DNA of 64,000 nt from positions 186,001 to 250,000 of the forward strand of contig JAPQWV010000630.1 in assembly GCA_027422505.1 (NCBI GenBank), in the 5' to 3' direction. The DNA comes from Craterostigma plantagineum (lineage: Eukaryota; Streptophyta; Magnoliopsida; Lamiales; Linderniaceae). Each line of letters opens with the position of its first letter. The first letter of the stretch is position 1. Below the pieces are notes generated by a model that did no database searches, had not been told where the DNA came from, and was given only the letters and a program-made list of their open reading frames with translations. Below, in pieces: positions 18,861 to 31,647 of this stretch. The position numbers and the translations under genes are program-made.

Positions 18861-19543
18861 ATGTCGAGATATGCAAAAGAGGTTTTGTCTTCCTTCCCCA
18901 GTGATGCACTTACCAACAATAGAAGATATGAAGATCATATCAGTTGGAGATTGCACCTACCATAAATAGAAGATATGAGATCACCCAAGAACTTAAGAAG
19001 AATCGAACTCAAATATTTACTATATTTGGGGAGATCTTCGAGGAGATATGTTAAGAGATTCTTAAGATCTTTTACCAATTCAAGAGGGAGCCAGTGCCTA
19101 CAAAATAAGATAATAAATCGAGCTACATACTTGGACCTTTGGACGAGAAACTTTTGAGAGCTATGACGCGAAAATTATCGAGTTTACGTTGAGAGAATTT
19201 GAGCGAACACAAGTTTGTTTTTATCCTAGTATTTCGTCTTTGCAAAAGCCGTAAGACTTTGTAGTTAGGTAGGATCGCAAGATTCGTTTTTCTAGGCTTG
19301 ATCTTTGTAATCAATTTTTAATAGTGGAATTTTGCCATGAGGCTCGCAGCAAGTTGAAGAACTTGCTGCATAAATTTTCATCTCGTGTGCGTCCTCTCTA
19401 CTACTAAGTTTTATTTTTTCCGCTGTGCTAAACCGTTATGAAGTGTTGGCCTGCGTGTTGATTCTATATTTTAGTCAACATCTCTGTATCTGCTTTTAAA
19501 CTTAGTTAGGTCGCATCCATATCGTATAGGGACCACTTCAAAG

Positions 19544-19555
19544 TGGTATCAGAGC
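19544..19555 (+). other. Primer binding site (initiator Met tRNA)
   Basis: TGGTATCAGAGC follows the presumed LTR end CCACTTCA by three bases. It is the common Copia primer site. Confidence 0.85.
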
Positions 19556-19594
19556 CTCCGCTTGACGTAACTAAGCATTATTTTATCTTTTTCT

Positions 19595-20343
19595 ATGGAT
19601 GTTTCGAGCTCAAATTATTTTGGTAAGGTTCCTATTTTTGACGGATCCAACTATGCCTATTGGAAGGTCCGCGTGCGCCAATGCATCAAGTCAATAGATA
19701 CACGTGCGTGGGACGCTATGCTCAATGGATATACGCCACCAAGAACTGTACCAGATGCTGATGGCAAAGTCATGGACAAACCAGTCGGCGAATGGATGAA
19801 TCTCGAGAGGAGTGCAGCCGACTTCAACGACAAAGCGCTTCATGCCATATTCTCGTCTGTGGACATCTTCATGTTCAGACCTATACAGAACTGCACGACG
19901 GCTCATAATGCGTGGGAGATGCTCCAACGGTACTATGAAGGAGATGCGAGCGTACGTGAGACCAAACATCGACTCCTCCATAATCAATTTGAGAATCTCA
20001 GAATGAATGAAGACGAGGACATCACCACATACTTTGGAAAGCTTCTAACCATTTCGAGCGAATGTGCTAGCTTGGGAGAACCGATTTCGAATAAGGTACT
20101 AAATTCTAAAGCATTCGTTCTCTAACTGATAAATATAGTGTGAAGGTAGCGGAGGTTGAGGAAGGTCACAATCTAGCCACGATGGATTTCAACTCCTTGA
20201 TGAACATCATGAAAAACTACGAGAGCAACCTCGAAGTCCAAAAGAGGGCCTCTCGCGGCAAAAGCATTGCTCTGGTCAGTCAGCCCTCTAATTTTCAATC
20301 TGAGGTTGATCCTGACAATGATGAGTATTGGCTACGCCCGTGA
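19595..20343 (+). pseudogene. Copia gag remnant
   Basis: Begins MDVSSSNYFGKVPIFDGSNY and carries the UBN2/gag-polypeptide pattern (YAYWKVRVRQCI, WEMLQRYYEG, FENLRMNEDEDI). A stop at 20123 and a frame change at about 20140 break it. It ends near a presumed deletion joint (about 20345-20520), and no CCHC finger remains. Confidence 0.85.
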
Positions 20344-20529
20344 GAAAATTCAAGAAGTTCATAAAACAAGATGTTGAACCAAATGTTGGCACAACATTCA
20401 AGAAGGACCAGAATGCTAAAGAACCATCTTTTGCTCCTCCGTTCTTCAGACGTAATCCATTGGAGAAAAAATACCAAATGGGAGTCAGTTAGATACCATG
20501 CCTGCACGGTTAGGAACTTGGTAGAGTTG

Positions 20530-21875
20530 TTTGGAACAAAGCACGTTTAGTAGTCCGAGGTTATACACAAGTCGAGGGGATTGATTTTGATGAGACATTT
20601 GCCCCCGTTGCTAGACCTGAATCAATAAGGTTATTGCTTGCTATTGCATGTTGGCTCAACATTACCTTACATCAAATGGACGTAAAGGGTGCGTTCTTGA
20701 ATGGATATATTGATAAAGAAATTTATGTTGAGCAGCCTAAAGGATTTGAAGATCCACATTTACCTAATCATGTTTTGAAATTGCATAAAGCGCTTATGGA
20801 CTTAAGCAGGCGCCTAGAGTTAGGTATGGTAGGTTGACGACGTTTCTACTGGAGTTTGGGTTCGTGCAAGGTGAAGTAGATCGAACACTCTTTGTAAAAA
20901 GAGTTGATTGATATTTTTATTACCCAGATTTATGTAGATGATATTGTTTTTGGCTCTGGTTCTCAATCCATGTTAGACCAATTCGTACATGCTATGAATT
21001 CTACTTTCCAAATGAGTATGATTGGTTAGCTAACATTTTTCTTAGGCCTGCAGATTAAGCAAAACAACGACGGTATTTTCATGTCCCAGGAGAAGTATGC
21101 AAAGAACACAGTGAAGAAATTCGGGCTAGGTAATGCCAAGGTAATGAAAACATCGATGAATTCAATACAGAAGGTAAGTAAAGATAATGTTGGACAGAAT
21201 GTTGACACCACATTGTATCGTTTCATGATAGGTAGTCTTTTATATCTTTCAGCGAGTAGACCTGATATTATGTACAGTGTTTGTGTTTGTGCTAGACATC
21301 AGGCTGAGCCAAAAATTTCTCATTTAAATGCTGTTAAGAGAATATTAAGATACGTGAGTGGCTTGTGTAGTTTAGGGTTATTGTTCTCGAAAGATACTAA
21401 CACGAATTTTGTGTGATATAGCGATGCTAGTTGGGCAGGTGACGAAGATGACCGCAAGAGCACAAGTGGTGGCTGTTTCTTCTTAGGTAATAATCTTGTG
21501 TCTTGGTATAGTAATAAACAAAATTGTGTGTCATTGTCTACAGCTGAGTCTGAATATGAAGCTGCGGGTAGCTGCTGCACTCAGCTTATGTGGTTAAATA
21601 GCATGTTGTGTGACAATGTTTTAGAATGCGAGTCCGTACTTATGTATTGCGATAACCTTAGTGCCATCAACATCTCTAAGAACCCTATTCAGCATTCACG
21701 TACCAAACATATAGATATTAGGCATCATTTTCTGAGAGATATGATAGAGAAAGAATTAGTGCGCATTGAGCATATAGACATGAAACATCAGTTAGCTGAC
21801 ATTTTCACGAAAGCATTGGATTCTGGAAGGTTTTTGAACCTGAAGAAATCCATAGGTTTGCGTCAGTCTGTCTGA
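20530..21875 (+). pseudogene. Copia reverse transcriptase/RNase H remnant
   Basis: Pieces in several frames: the RT start ([25 protein letters not shown], shown here by the words LVVRGYTQ and FAPVARPE), [21 protein letters not shown] (the YVDD active site), FFLGLQI, then RNase H with YSDASWAGD, VSLSTAESEYEAA and the tail HIDIRHHFLRD..DIFTKALD. Stops at about 20837, 20909, 21028 and 21415 interrupt it. Domain order RT-RH at the 3' end, with integrase upstream (lost), is Copia. Confidence 0.9.
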
Positions 21876-23297
21876 TTGTTGGTCTACGATTTGGATCAAC
21901 ATAGCATATGTCGAACTTCATAGTTACTGTTTTGATATTTGATTTAATATTCTTCTCTGTTTTCCGTGAAATGATGCGATCCTACTTGAACATTTTCTGA
22001 AATGATCCAATCCCTTGCAAATAGGCTCTTGGTAATAAGTTTCCCTAGGCACACGGCATTCGCGGTGACGATGTACTCTTTGCGACAAAAAGCCAATCCT
22101 TAATGCGTATAAGCCTACTCATAAACCTATTAAAGACATAGGCTCTTGGTAATAAGTATCTCTAGGTACACGGCATTCGCTGTGATGATGTACTCTTTGC
22201 GACAAAAATCCAATCCTTGATGTTTAGGGAATAAGGGCAGTGCAAAATCAGATGGATAATTAAGATGAAAGGGCAAAAATGAAAGGAAACTGATTTGAGA
22301 AGGTCGGGTAGAAAAGTCTAGGATTACGGAGTAAGAATGCCGAGTCTTATGTTGGGACAACAAGTGTAACTGTTAGTTTGATCATGCTATAGTTTTGTGC
22401 TTTCGTTTATTTGTCTTAGTTTCTAGGAGTGCATGTGCCAGTTTCGTGTGTCTAGTGTCTATAACTCTCAGAATTGCATTAGTATCTCTCAAAGAACAGC
22501 CTGTTATGCTTGTCTCTAGTGCTCATCAACGTCGTCTAATCGGTTAGTATTGCTCGCTCATACTATGATTTTTGACTTAGTATCTTTCGCTGAATCATGA
22601 CTTGCTCCTGATATTTTTCGCATGCGAGAATTCTCTTGGAGTGTTAGAATTTTTTTTTTGGCTTGGCTCGATAACTTCCACTTTCACAAATCATATTTCA
22701 TAATATAGGCAATCTCTGCAAATTCGAGAAGTTTTTTTTAGACCTTTATAGACTTCAAGATTTATACTACTCTGCTTTGATACTTTTAATCTTGAGTGTC
22801 TATTGCGAACTCACCCAATTTCGAGTCTAAGAATATTGAATACAGATGTTGGATCCACATCTTCCTCATATCTCACATGGAGAAATTATCCGAGGTTTAC
22901 CTTTTTCCAGAAAAGGAGGGAGAAGATGATGCTAATCAAGGTGGTTTTTGCTGGTAGTGCTACGGGAACTTCGATAGCTAGAATTGAAACAGAAAGAAGC
23001 AAAGACTCCATTGAGAGTTTGAATTTTTATCCTTATCAACTTTTGCGTGCATGATCAAGTTTTTTACTTTTGTGCATGTTGATTTGGTTCTCTAATATGA
23101 TTGCTTGTCGATAGTTAGTGTTTGCAGATCTCCCTAAAGAACCCTGGACGGCTTTGTAATAATTTCTAGTACTTTGTTATTTTTTACTCTAACCATATTT
23201 GTTTTGTTTTTTTTTGGTTGAGTAAATTTTGCCTTCAGGGGTAGTTTTGGAACGTTAAATTAAGGGGGAGATTTCTTCCTTCCCAAAAAGGGGGAGA
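21876..23297 (+). other. Copia 3' tail with a 117-bp tandem duplication
   Basis: Between RNase H and the purine tract. Two copies of GCTCTTGGTAATAAGT..CACGGCATTCGC..TGTACTCTTTGCGACAAAAA start at about 22025 and 22142. No env-like protein is recognisable. Confidence 0.55.
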
Positions 23298-23340
23298 TGA
23301 TGCAGAAGAAGAAGCCAGGACGAACTAAGCTAAGTGGATG

Positions 23341-25580
23341 TGTGATAAAACAAATTTATATCGTATTTTTTACCCAGCAAAAGCGTATTAACGGTTGGTA
23401 TTTATCTAAACTTCATTGAATATCATAAAATTACGTTTATATTTCATTTTCGACAGATATTGGAAAAAGAACTATCGGGAATATTCGGGCTTGAATTTGA
23501 GGAACCGTCGAATCAAATATCGGTAGTGCACTGGACGATCACGCCAATGGCCTCCTACCGAGTCGCTCCGCACCAAAAGTATACACTGATAGTGCACTGG
23601 ACGATCACGCCAATGGCCTCCTATCAGGTCACATCAATATCTCCGGCGGTATGCACCTCGGGACGGTCACGTCCGAGTAGACAGATCGATCACGCCTATC
23701 TCCGCCAGGTGCCCAGTGAGCCCAACCTCGACTCCTCTAAGAGTCACCAATCACAAGCATCTCATTCTACCCCGTACGTCAATATCTCATATTACTACCG
23801 CCTCACTACGGTACAACACTCTCTTCCGGACGTGATATGCACGTGCCATGCATGTTCACAAAATCTCATGGAAGCATGATTTAAATAAAACGTACGTACA
23901 ACAGGTAAATCACGTAAATCACATAAGTCACGAAAATCTCGAATCACATGAAAGCACATAATTCATGTATGTGTTGACGTATTGTAGATGGATGATCCAC
24001 CTACCCGTCCTCCTGCTATTGTCAAATAAGAAGTCCGATGTAGTCCCTATATATCGATCCTCTGAATATAATAGATATTTTCATATTAATTTACTAAGTC
24101 ATATAAATTTTGAAAATGCTAAAATGATCAAAACCCTAAAATTTATGATAACCTAAAAATAATGAAATTCCTAAAAATAAATAAACCCTAAAATATCAAA
24201 AATATATTAAGTATAGAACACTTTTAAACTACTAAAATTATGTTAAGTAGCGAAATTCCTTGTAAATGTCGACATCCATCAAATCTCGAAATCTTACAGA
24301 TGTCGAGATCTTTAGTGAATTTGTCGAGATCTTTTGAAAGGTAAATGTCGAAATCTTACTATATAAGCTTGTCGATATCTTATGTTGGGAAACCAATGTC
24401 GTGGTCATCAAGTCATATCGACATCCTATAAATGTCGAGACCTAAGAAATGTCGAGACCTCCACATATATACAAATAATATCGAGATCCTACTAACTCTA
24501 TAAGGTGTCGAAATTTTACCAATGTCGAGGTCTTTACCAATATGAATGTCGAGACCATGATGTCGAAATCCTCTCTATAATGATGTCGAGATATTCACTA
24601 TTATTATCAAACATTTCAACATTCTACAAGTTATCACACTTCGACATTTTATATAATATATCTTCGAAATCATCTTAGTAATTTCTTCTATGAAGCATCT
24701 CGAGATCTAGTTATTACACATATCGACATCTTCCTATTACATCTATATGCCTCGAATTCTATCTGCTATGCATTTCGACATCTTCCTACCACCTATCTCG
24801 AAAATCTTGCATCATGAATTGTTAGGTTTCTCAAGAACATACTAACTCTCAAGAACATCACATGTCTCGAAGAATTATAAATGCTCACCTTACTTAAATA
24901 ATTATGACTTAAAACCCGAAACATAAAAACTAGGGTTTTCTGTACATGCTTTACCTTGAAACTTCAGCCCCACGAAAGAATATTTAGTATGATCCTTTCA
25001 TAAATATGAGATCTTATTTAGCATATAAATTACTAAAATCCATCCTAACTACATATCAAAATCACGTTATACCATGATATATCAAGAATATTTTAAACAA
25101 GGTTTCTTTAATATAAATTTTCATACCTTCACTTGAAGTTTAGTCTGTTGGTATTTGTTGAATGCTCAAGGCCTTTCTCTCGTCCTTTTAAGGTTCTTAT
25201 CCTTTATTTTCTTTTGTTTCCTCAGAGTTTTCGTTACCCCTTTAAACCTTAGAGATATAGGTTAGTGCTTTGATTTTCGCAACTTGGTATGATTAGGAAT
25301 GACGTGTTTTACCCTAAGGCTTAAGTTTCATCGAAGTTTATCTATATTACTCGGACCTAAATGCAAAGATTTTAAGTACAGCCCATTTTATCTTATCCCA
25401 ACATGATGAACATAGCCCAACTATAAGTTCTATCAATTCTTTGGTGAACTTTCGAAATTAGTTGAAATTGATTTATATCTTAGTCCAATTACTTAAATTT
25501 TCCCTACCAGACCTCCTAAGTTGCAAAATTACAAAAATCAATTACATCGAAATCCAGTATTAAATTTTACGGGTATTACA
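23341..25580 (-). repeat. LTR-like block, Ty3/Gypsy type, rich in TCGAGAT/CGACAT words
   Basis: On the minus strand it would start TGTAATACCCG at 25580, a common plant Gypsy LTR opening. The segment 24260-24860 is crowded with TGTCGAGATC/TGTCGAAATC words. The block at 59203-61689 has the same word family and the same order of landmarks, so the two are related. A 67-bp tandem duplication (GTGCACTGGACGATCACGCC..) lies at about 23525-23640. The left boundary is not fixed and no TSD was found. Confidence 0.45.
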
Positions 25581-25829
25581 ACTACTTCCTTTAAAACTTA
25601 TCTGTCACTTCGTCAAAGAAAACCAGTTCAACGCATTAAGAGGCCCTCTCGGTTGAAGCAAGACACTGGATATTTAAATCCACTCTATCAGTGACAGATT
25701 TTAGGAAACGTCGTGTAACGTCCAATTCGGCCAACAACCACCGTACCGTTGCGACCAATAAAAAATATATGTGCATGAGTTTTTTCTGCTACAACTACTC
25801 TATTATCCACTTACTTATAGTGCATGCTT

Positions 25830-26736
25830 TGTATGAATTTTTCAGGCCTAATTCTAGCCCAAGCCCATATAAGCTTGTGGTGTTCCTCTCTAAAACCAAT
25901 TGGTAATAGAGGGAGTTAGCCCACAAGCTTATATACTTGACGAACTTCATTGATTTATCCGATGTGGGACTTGGCTTTGGCACCCAACAATCCTCCCCTC
26001 AAACTCAAGACCACTAACAGGTCTCCCCTTCAACGATTATCTGCACCAAGCGCTTTCCCGCAATCATTGCACCGAATGCTTTCTTTCATCATAGTGCAGT
26101 TCACCAATCGTCTTACAAGGGCCAGGGATCTCATCTGGGTTACAATTTCTCTCTATGTGAGGGTCTCCCTCACGTGTTCGTCCACGCACACCGCACCAAT
26201 GTAGGGATTTTTTAGGCGCAATTCTAGCCTAAGCCCATATAAGCTTGTGGGGTTTCTCTCTAAAACCAATTGACGATAGAGGGAGTTGGCGCACAAGCTT
26301 ATATACTTGACGAACTTTCTCGATTTATTCGATGTGGGACTTGGGTTTGACACCCAACAATCCTCCCCTCAAACTCAAGACCACTCAACAGGCCTCCTTT
26401 CTACGATTATCTGCACCAAGCGCTTCCACCGCAATCATCTGCACCAAGCACTTTTTCATCGCAATTCACCAATCGTCTTACAAGGGCCGGGGACACATCT
26501 TCCACACCGTATCCGGGCTAGAATTTTTTTCACATCTGAAGGTCACCCGTTCATCCACGCTCACCGCACCAACGTAGGGATTTTTTTCGACTCAATTCCT
26601 GCCAAGCCCAAGTCCATGTAAGCTTGTGGGCTTCCTCTCTAAAACCAACGGCAATAGAGGGAGTTAGCCCACAAGCTTATAAACTTGACGAACTTCATTG
26701 ATTATCTTATGTGGGACTTGGATTTGACACCCAACA
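25830..26736 (-). mobile_element. TRIM retroelement with three LTRs and two internal segments
   Basis: Three LTRs at 25830-25989, 26200-26359 and 26573-26736 (160, 160 and 164 bp) share an opening, on the minus strand, of TGTTGGGTG and a motif AAGTCCCACATCG. A purine tract GAGTTTGAGGGGAGGAT precedes two of the three starts, as expected after an internal region. The outer ends are flanked by the same 5 bp, TGCTT (25825-25829 and 26737-26741). No coding sequence is present. TRIMs are tiny LTR elements moved by other elements' enzymes. Confidence 0.88.
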
Positions 26737-26741
26737 TGCTT

Positions 26742-27670
26742 AACAACAATTTAAGTCCTCGCGTACAACAACAATGCAACGTCAACTCAAGTTCTACACT
26801 TCTCGAAAGCATCAAAGGCAACCGCCTTTTCTCCAAGCTTCTCCCCCACAAGCTTTTCGCTTTGTCGTAAGCACATGCTTACGAGAACCGAAATCTCCTT
26901 CGAATTCTATCTTTTTATTTCTTTTTATCGATGTGTGTGTATGTGGATGTTTTACGATCATATATTAAGTGGTTTAAAATTGGAATATGCAAGAAAGAAA
27001 TACCAATTCTCGGACTAAAGATCGTTATTGTAGTAACCGATTTTCTAATTTTATCTATATAATTTCAACTTTACAAATTAGACTATAATAGTATTTTGAT
27101 TTGCTTGACAAAAATAATCTCATAAATAATAATAAACTCGATAGTTATCATATTGTTAATAACACATGTCCTTTTATATTTTTTTCTTTGTTTTTTATTT
27201 TTTATTTGTACTTTAATAATCAAAAGAAATAAAGAAGCGTGTGTTGTAATTTAAAATGTAAACTCATTTTTGGAACTCTCATTTCGAAACGCATATTTGA
27301 ATACAAACACGAGTTTGCATTTGGAGTATGGTTGGAGAACGTTTAGTCTACTTTTTGAGTTTTTGAGTCTCCGAGGCTCTATAACTCTGGTTAATATGTC
27401 TACCTTTTTTCTCCGAACAATATAATACCTTGGTGGCTTGGTAGTCGAAGTTTATTAATAACTCCAACACTATTAAATTTGCATGTGCGCCCCACTATCC
27501 AATAAAGCCTTCAAATAAATAAATTACAAATAAACCTGCAACCCACTATTACCATTTTGTCTGTAAGAGAATAACATTTGAAATACATCTTGCTACTTGC
27601 AATGAAAACATGCCACCTTCATGCTTTTATAATAGTAATAGAGGTATTCTACGTACATATACAATTTCCC
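26742..27670. other. Intergenic, no gene seen
   Basis: AT-rich DNA without recognisable proteins, repeats or element ends. Confidence 0.5.
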
Positions 27671-27689
27671 GTTGAGATTATAAATCAGA

Positions 27690-28020
27690 ATTTTTCGGTT
27701 CGGTTCGGTTTTGTGCCAAAATTTCGGTATTTCGGTTTGTTCGGTCGGTATACCGAACAACGAAAACCCCTAGCCGAGACCCGCCGCCGCGATCTTCTTC
27801 TACCCGCCGCGAGGGGCTGCTGCCGCCGCGTCCTGCCGCCTTCCGGCGAACCGCCGGCTTTGACGACCACGTCCTCCGCGCTTTGCCGCCCCGACCCGCC
27901 GCCCTCGGCCCGTCGCCTCGACGACCACGTCCGCCCCGACCCGCCACCGCGAGCCGACGGCCCGCGACGCTGCTCCCGCCTCCGCCTTTGTCCGGCGACG
28001 CCTCGTGACGTTCTACGCAC
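27690..28020. other. CGG-rich segment ahead of the PMD pseudogene
   Basis: Starts with TTCGGTTCGGTTCGG words and then turns strongly GC-rich (GCCGCCG and CCCGCCG runs, 27775-28015). Frames are open on both strands because of composition. It may be the leader and first exon of the second PMD gene, as a donor-like CGATCG|GTAAGC occurs at about 28025. Confidence 0.4.
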
Positions 28021-28133
28021 GATCGGTAAGCGATCCTGTGACGATTCGAATTACGTCCCTTGTGTTAATTTGAACATTATCAAATGCTGTTTTTTATTGT
28101 TGATTTCCGTGGTTTTATTTTTTTTACTGTAGA

Positions 28134-30115
28134 ATGGATTTGGAGTCTTCTTATGGGCCTCTTGATAGTTCCGTGTTGACGATGCAGTCGAATCACCGCA
28201 GTAGGGATTTGTTGTTAGATGTGGCAGCGATAGATAGAACTATTAAGATTAGAGCCTTAGAGAATGTAGTATGGGGTACTAGAGAAGAACCGAACTCCTA
28301 CACGATCGCTTATTAGAAAAGTTGAACGATATGGGTCTATACAGCGTCTACAGCTGTATGTCCCAGAGGGTTGACCCTCATTTGATTACAGCGTTGGTAG
28401 AGCATTGGAGGAAGGAGACCCATACGTTTCATTTATTTATTGAGGAGGCGATCGTCTCTTTACAGGACGTAGGTATTTTGTGGGTTTGCCTGTAGATGGT
28501 AGTTGTGTCTCCGGTGTGATCGTTTCGAGGACGGTCACACAGTGGATGGACGAGTGTGAGCGGTTGATAGGTTTTAGACCGCCTGCTGATAAAATTAGGG
28601 TGCCATCGCTATCGATGAAGTCGTTAGCGAATTGGTTGTTGGACCATCCGATAACGAATGATAGTGATGAGTAAGAGGTCAAATGTTCACAATGAGGTTA
28701 TGCGATGCTGCTCTTCGATGCAGTGATGTTCCCCAATTGTAGTGCCAGCACCGTATCGTTGACGTACCTTCAGATGTTGGAGGATATTGAGGAGGTGCGC
28801 ACGTTTAGTTGGGGTAGTGCAGTGCTGGCATTCCTATACAGGGAGCTTTGTTCGGCATGCGAGCCGAAAAAGCTAAGTATAGGCGAACCCCTACGACTGT
28901 TGCAGGTAATTATATAGAAAATTTGATTAAATTCATAGTTATTTTAAACATTTAGTTAGAATAAGGGATTTGTCTTTAGACATGGACATATGGGAGGATC
29001 TTGCCATTTCAGCCAGTTTGGGGGGGGGGGGGCGGGGGTTAATGATGAATTCGAACGTACGCACGATCCGGGAGTGCATTGATCGGCTGCAGCCGCATCA
29101 ATTTTAATGGACTCCGTAAGATATGACGCTCCCGAAGATTGACGCTCTTCCTTCCGAGTGCTTACCGATCGCTTGTGGATCGAGGTATCCACTGATATTC
29201 TTCAATATCGTGGAGATCCATTACCCCGAACGAGTACTGCGGCAGTTTGGAATAGTCCAAGGAATTCCCATTAATCCGCCGTATCGAGATACGAATCTTC
29301 ATACGTATGAGCACGGACCGCGGTCGGGGATGGATTGGAGTACACATTATGCAGGCTGATTGGGTTATGGGATGAACGAGAAGACACAGTCGTGAATGGT
29401 CCTCTCACGACTGCCTTCAGCTCGGTAGAGGATGGATAGTACGAATGGTTTCATCGGATCACTCGCCTCTACATATCTACACATGCGATACAGATGTCAC
29501 ACGGCTTCCAGATGGGGGATGCGGTGTTTATGTCGACCATCGTAAGTTTAATTTATGTATTGTTGTTATTTGTTTAATAGCCCAAATGATATAATTTACT
29601 CTTTCAACTTTAGGAACGCGGGGTTCACGACAGTCTTCGTTACGCGCGGACCGGCGATTATGACGAGTCGATCCGCTTATTGGAGCAGATGGATGGCATG
29701 TTTATCTCGCGACGTCAAGTTCGACGAGGGAGTGAGGCCGGACCATCTCACGTACATGAGGCCGGACCATCTAACATACATGAGGTCGGACCATCACAAG
29801 TGCACGACGCTGTGAACCCGTCTTTCTTTGAAGACTTTTCGCCCTTTTTGCAATCACCTGCAGCCCAGGACAGCTCACAGCCGGAGTATATGGACCATCA
29901 GGTATATTAAATTAATTTAAATTTAGAGCCCTTAAATTATTTACTAAAATCATTCTTTGGTTATCACATTTTAGGCGTTTACGACACCTCAACCACGACT
30001 GCGACGACCTCGAAGTCCGGCAGATGATGCAGAGCAAGGTAACCGTCGAGGAAATAGAGTATGTAGGCCAGCTCGTTGTGGGACCGACGGTCATTTGGCG
30101 CATCATGGCAGATAG
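28134..30115 (+). pseudogene. Second PMD gene, decayed
   Basis: PMD homology runs through several frames: NHRSRDLLLDVAAIDRTIKI and ALENVVWGTREE (28190-28290); HLITALVEHWRKETHTFHL (about 28377-28434), then LPVDGSCVSG and TVTQWMDECERLIGF after a shift near 28485; FSWGSAVLAFLYRELCSA (28805-28860); VEIHYPERVLRQFGIVQGIP (about 29210-29270); and a Ser/Pro-rich tail with GPSHVHEAGPSN-type repeats (29730-29830). At least three frame changes and stops break it. An exon-intron pattern like that of the 8925-11420 gene is still visible (donor-like GTAATT after 28905, GTAAGT after 29542, GTATAT after 29899). Confidence 0.85.
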
Positions 30116-30224
30116 ATCGTTATGCGAAATGTTATTTTTTGTTTTGTCATGACTATTAAACGCGTTCGAATCAAAGTTATTGATCGACACGTGGTGTGCT
30201 AATATAATTTGCAAGTGTGACAAG

Positions 30225-31647
30225 TGATAATATAAAACGAATACTTAATTACTATCACCGACGTGCGATAGGCAGTTGACCTATCGTTTGTAGTGCAGTA
30301 AAGTGAGTAAACGAGTATCGAACACGAGAAATAAACTGATTACTAGTATTAACCTATCGACTCGATATCTAGCCTAAACAAAGTGCGTAGATTGTTTTAT
30401 AAACTATCCTAACAGATCACTCCTAAATCAACGAGAGATTCAAAGAACATGCCTAAATTGATAAGAGAGCTTTCAGATAATAAAGATGCACTCGGGATTC
30501 AAATCCCGCTAGGTATTATCGCCTAAGACAATGAAATATCATTCCTATGTGATTCTAGACTAGATCGCAGTAATTTCCTACCCACTCGCGAATTTGCTGT
30601 CGTCCTAAACGCTCGCGGGGATCTAAAACTCAGTAATTACTAACGGCGAGGATCGAGTATTTGCTTTCGCCCTATACTCAAATCCTACCATCTACGAACG
30701 GCCTAATCGTTGTTTAGCTGTCGCTCTAAATGATTTTCCATACATTTACTTTAACAAGCGAAGAAGCAATTTCATAGAACGATAAATAGTCAAAACGCAC
30801 GAGTCACGTAAACATATGTCTTAAATACGAATAAACCTAGCGTTCATCTAACCCCAAACACATAGGGAATTTAGCTACTCATAATTTACAAGAAAACAAC
30901 AAAAGAAATATAAGATAAAGGTGAAGAACTCATGATCTTTCCTACTGATAAATCTGGTATGGTCTCGTGGAAGGATCTTCGTTCTTCGTCAATTCTGCAT
31001 TGAATTCGTCGTTAATCCGTCTCCTTTGCTCCGGGATGTGTTTCCCTATTCCTTTCTGCTCTTTTTCGTCTCTTGATAGATTTGGGTTGATATCTAGTAG
31101 GTATCCCCTCTTCCTGAGTCGAATTCGGGCTTTTATACGGCTTTTCGTAACGGTCATGGCCTGGGACATGGGCCGTCACAGCCGTGACCATCACCGACTT
31201 GATTCGCGTTGCTTTCTGACATATATCACGGCCAAGTGCATTGGGTGTCACGGCCGTGACTATCTTCGGTCCAACTCTCTGTCAACAGTCACGGCCCAGT
31301 TCATTGCCGGTCACGGCCGTGACGATCTTAAGATATGGTCTCGTTGAGCACTGCCTATTGTCACGGCCTGATGCACGAGACATCACGACCGTGACGTGTT
31401 CAGCTTTAGGTCTCTGGTGGCTGTCACGGCCACGTGCACAAGGTGTCACGGCCGTGACGGCTGACAGTTTTCGTCATCTTCGTGCCGTTTAGCCCCGTTT
31501 TCGCTCCTTTTCGCCTTAACGTCGTCCTAAGCTCCTTCAATATCAAAATAAGTGTAAATATGGCGTATAGACGCATAAAATGATTGCTAGAGCTCTATTA
31601 TAACCCAATTAAATACTACGATAAATGCATTAAAATACGTTTTATCA
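30225..31647. mobile_element. Candidate solo LTR or similar insertion
   Basis: Starts TGATAATATAAAACG and ends CGTTTTATCA, an imperfect inverted pair with TG..CA ends. The body has no long coding frame and carries the palindrome series at 31175-31458. I found no matching 5-bp flanks (ACAAG versus GTTAT), so this identification is tentative. It lies between the PMD pseudogene and the AT-rich DNA of the second MULE. Confidence 0.35.
31152..31458. repeat. GTCACGGCCGTGAC palindrome series
   Basis: The 14-bp palindrome GTCACGGCCGTGAC or a one- to two-base variant occurs at 31175, 31247, 31310, 31382 and 31445, so spacings alternate 72, 63, 72, 63. Half-site TCACGGCC copies lie about 20-25 bp before each. 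Confidence 0.9.

Larger units (their letters stand above)
18902..23340 (+). mobile_element. Copia retrotransposon, internally deleted
   Basis: Order: probable left LTR (about 18902-19540, TG..CA), Met-tRNA primer site (19544-19555), gag (19595-20343), a deletion removing protease, integrase and part of RT, then RT/RNase H (about 20530-21875), a 1.4-kb tail, and a purine tract (AAAAAGGGGGAGA, about 23285-23297) before a right-LTR start TGATGCAG at 23298. The left and right LTR starts agree for only seven bases, so the right LTR is truncated or the left boundary is misplaced. Ends are therefore approximate. Confidence 0.8.

Noticed and set aside
27678..28020. Arg/Pro-rich proteins on either strand of the GC-rich block
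   Set aside because: Open frames on both strands arise from CGG/CCG composition; no recognisable domain.
30225..31647. Firm call of a solo LTR
   Set aside because: TG..CA and inverted ends are present, but no 5-bp target duplication was found, so it is kept only as a candidate.
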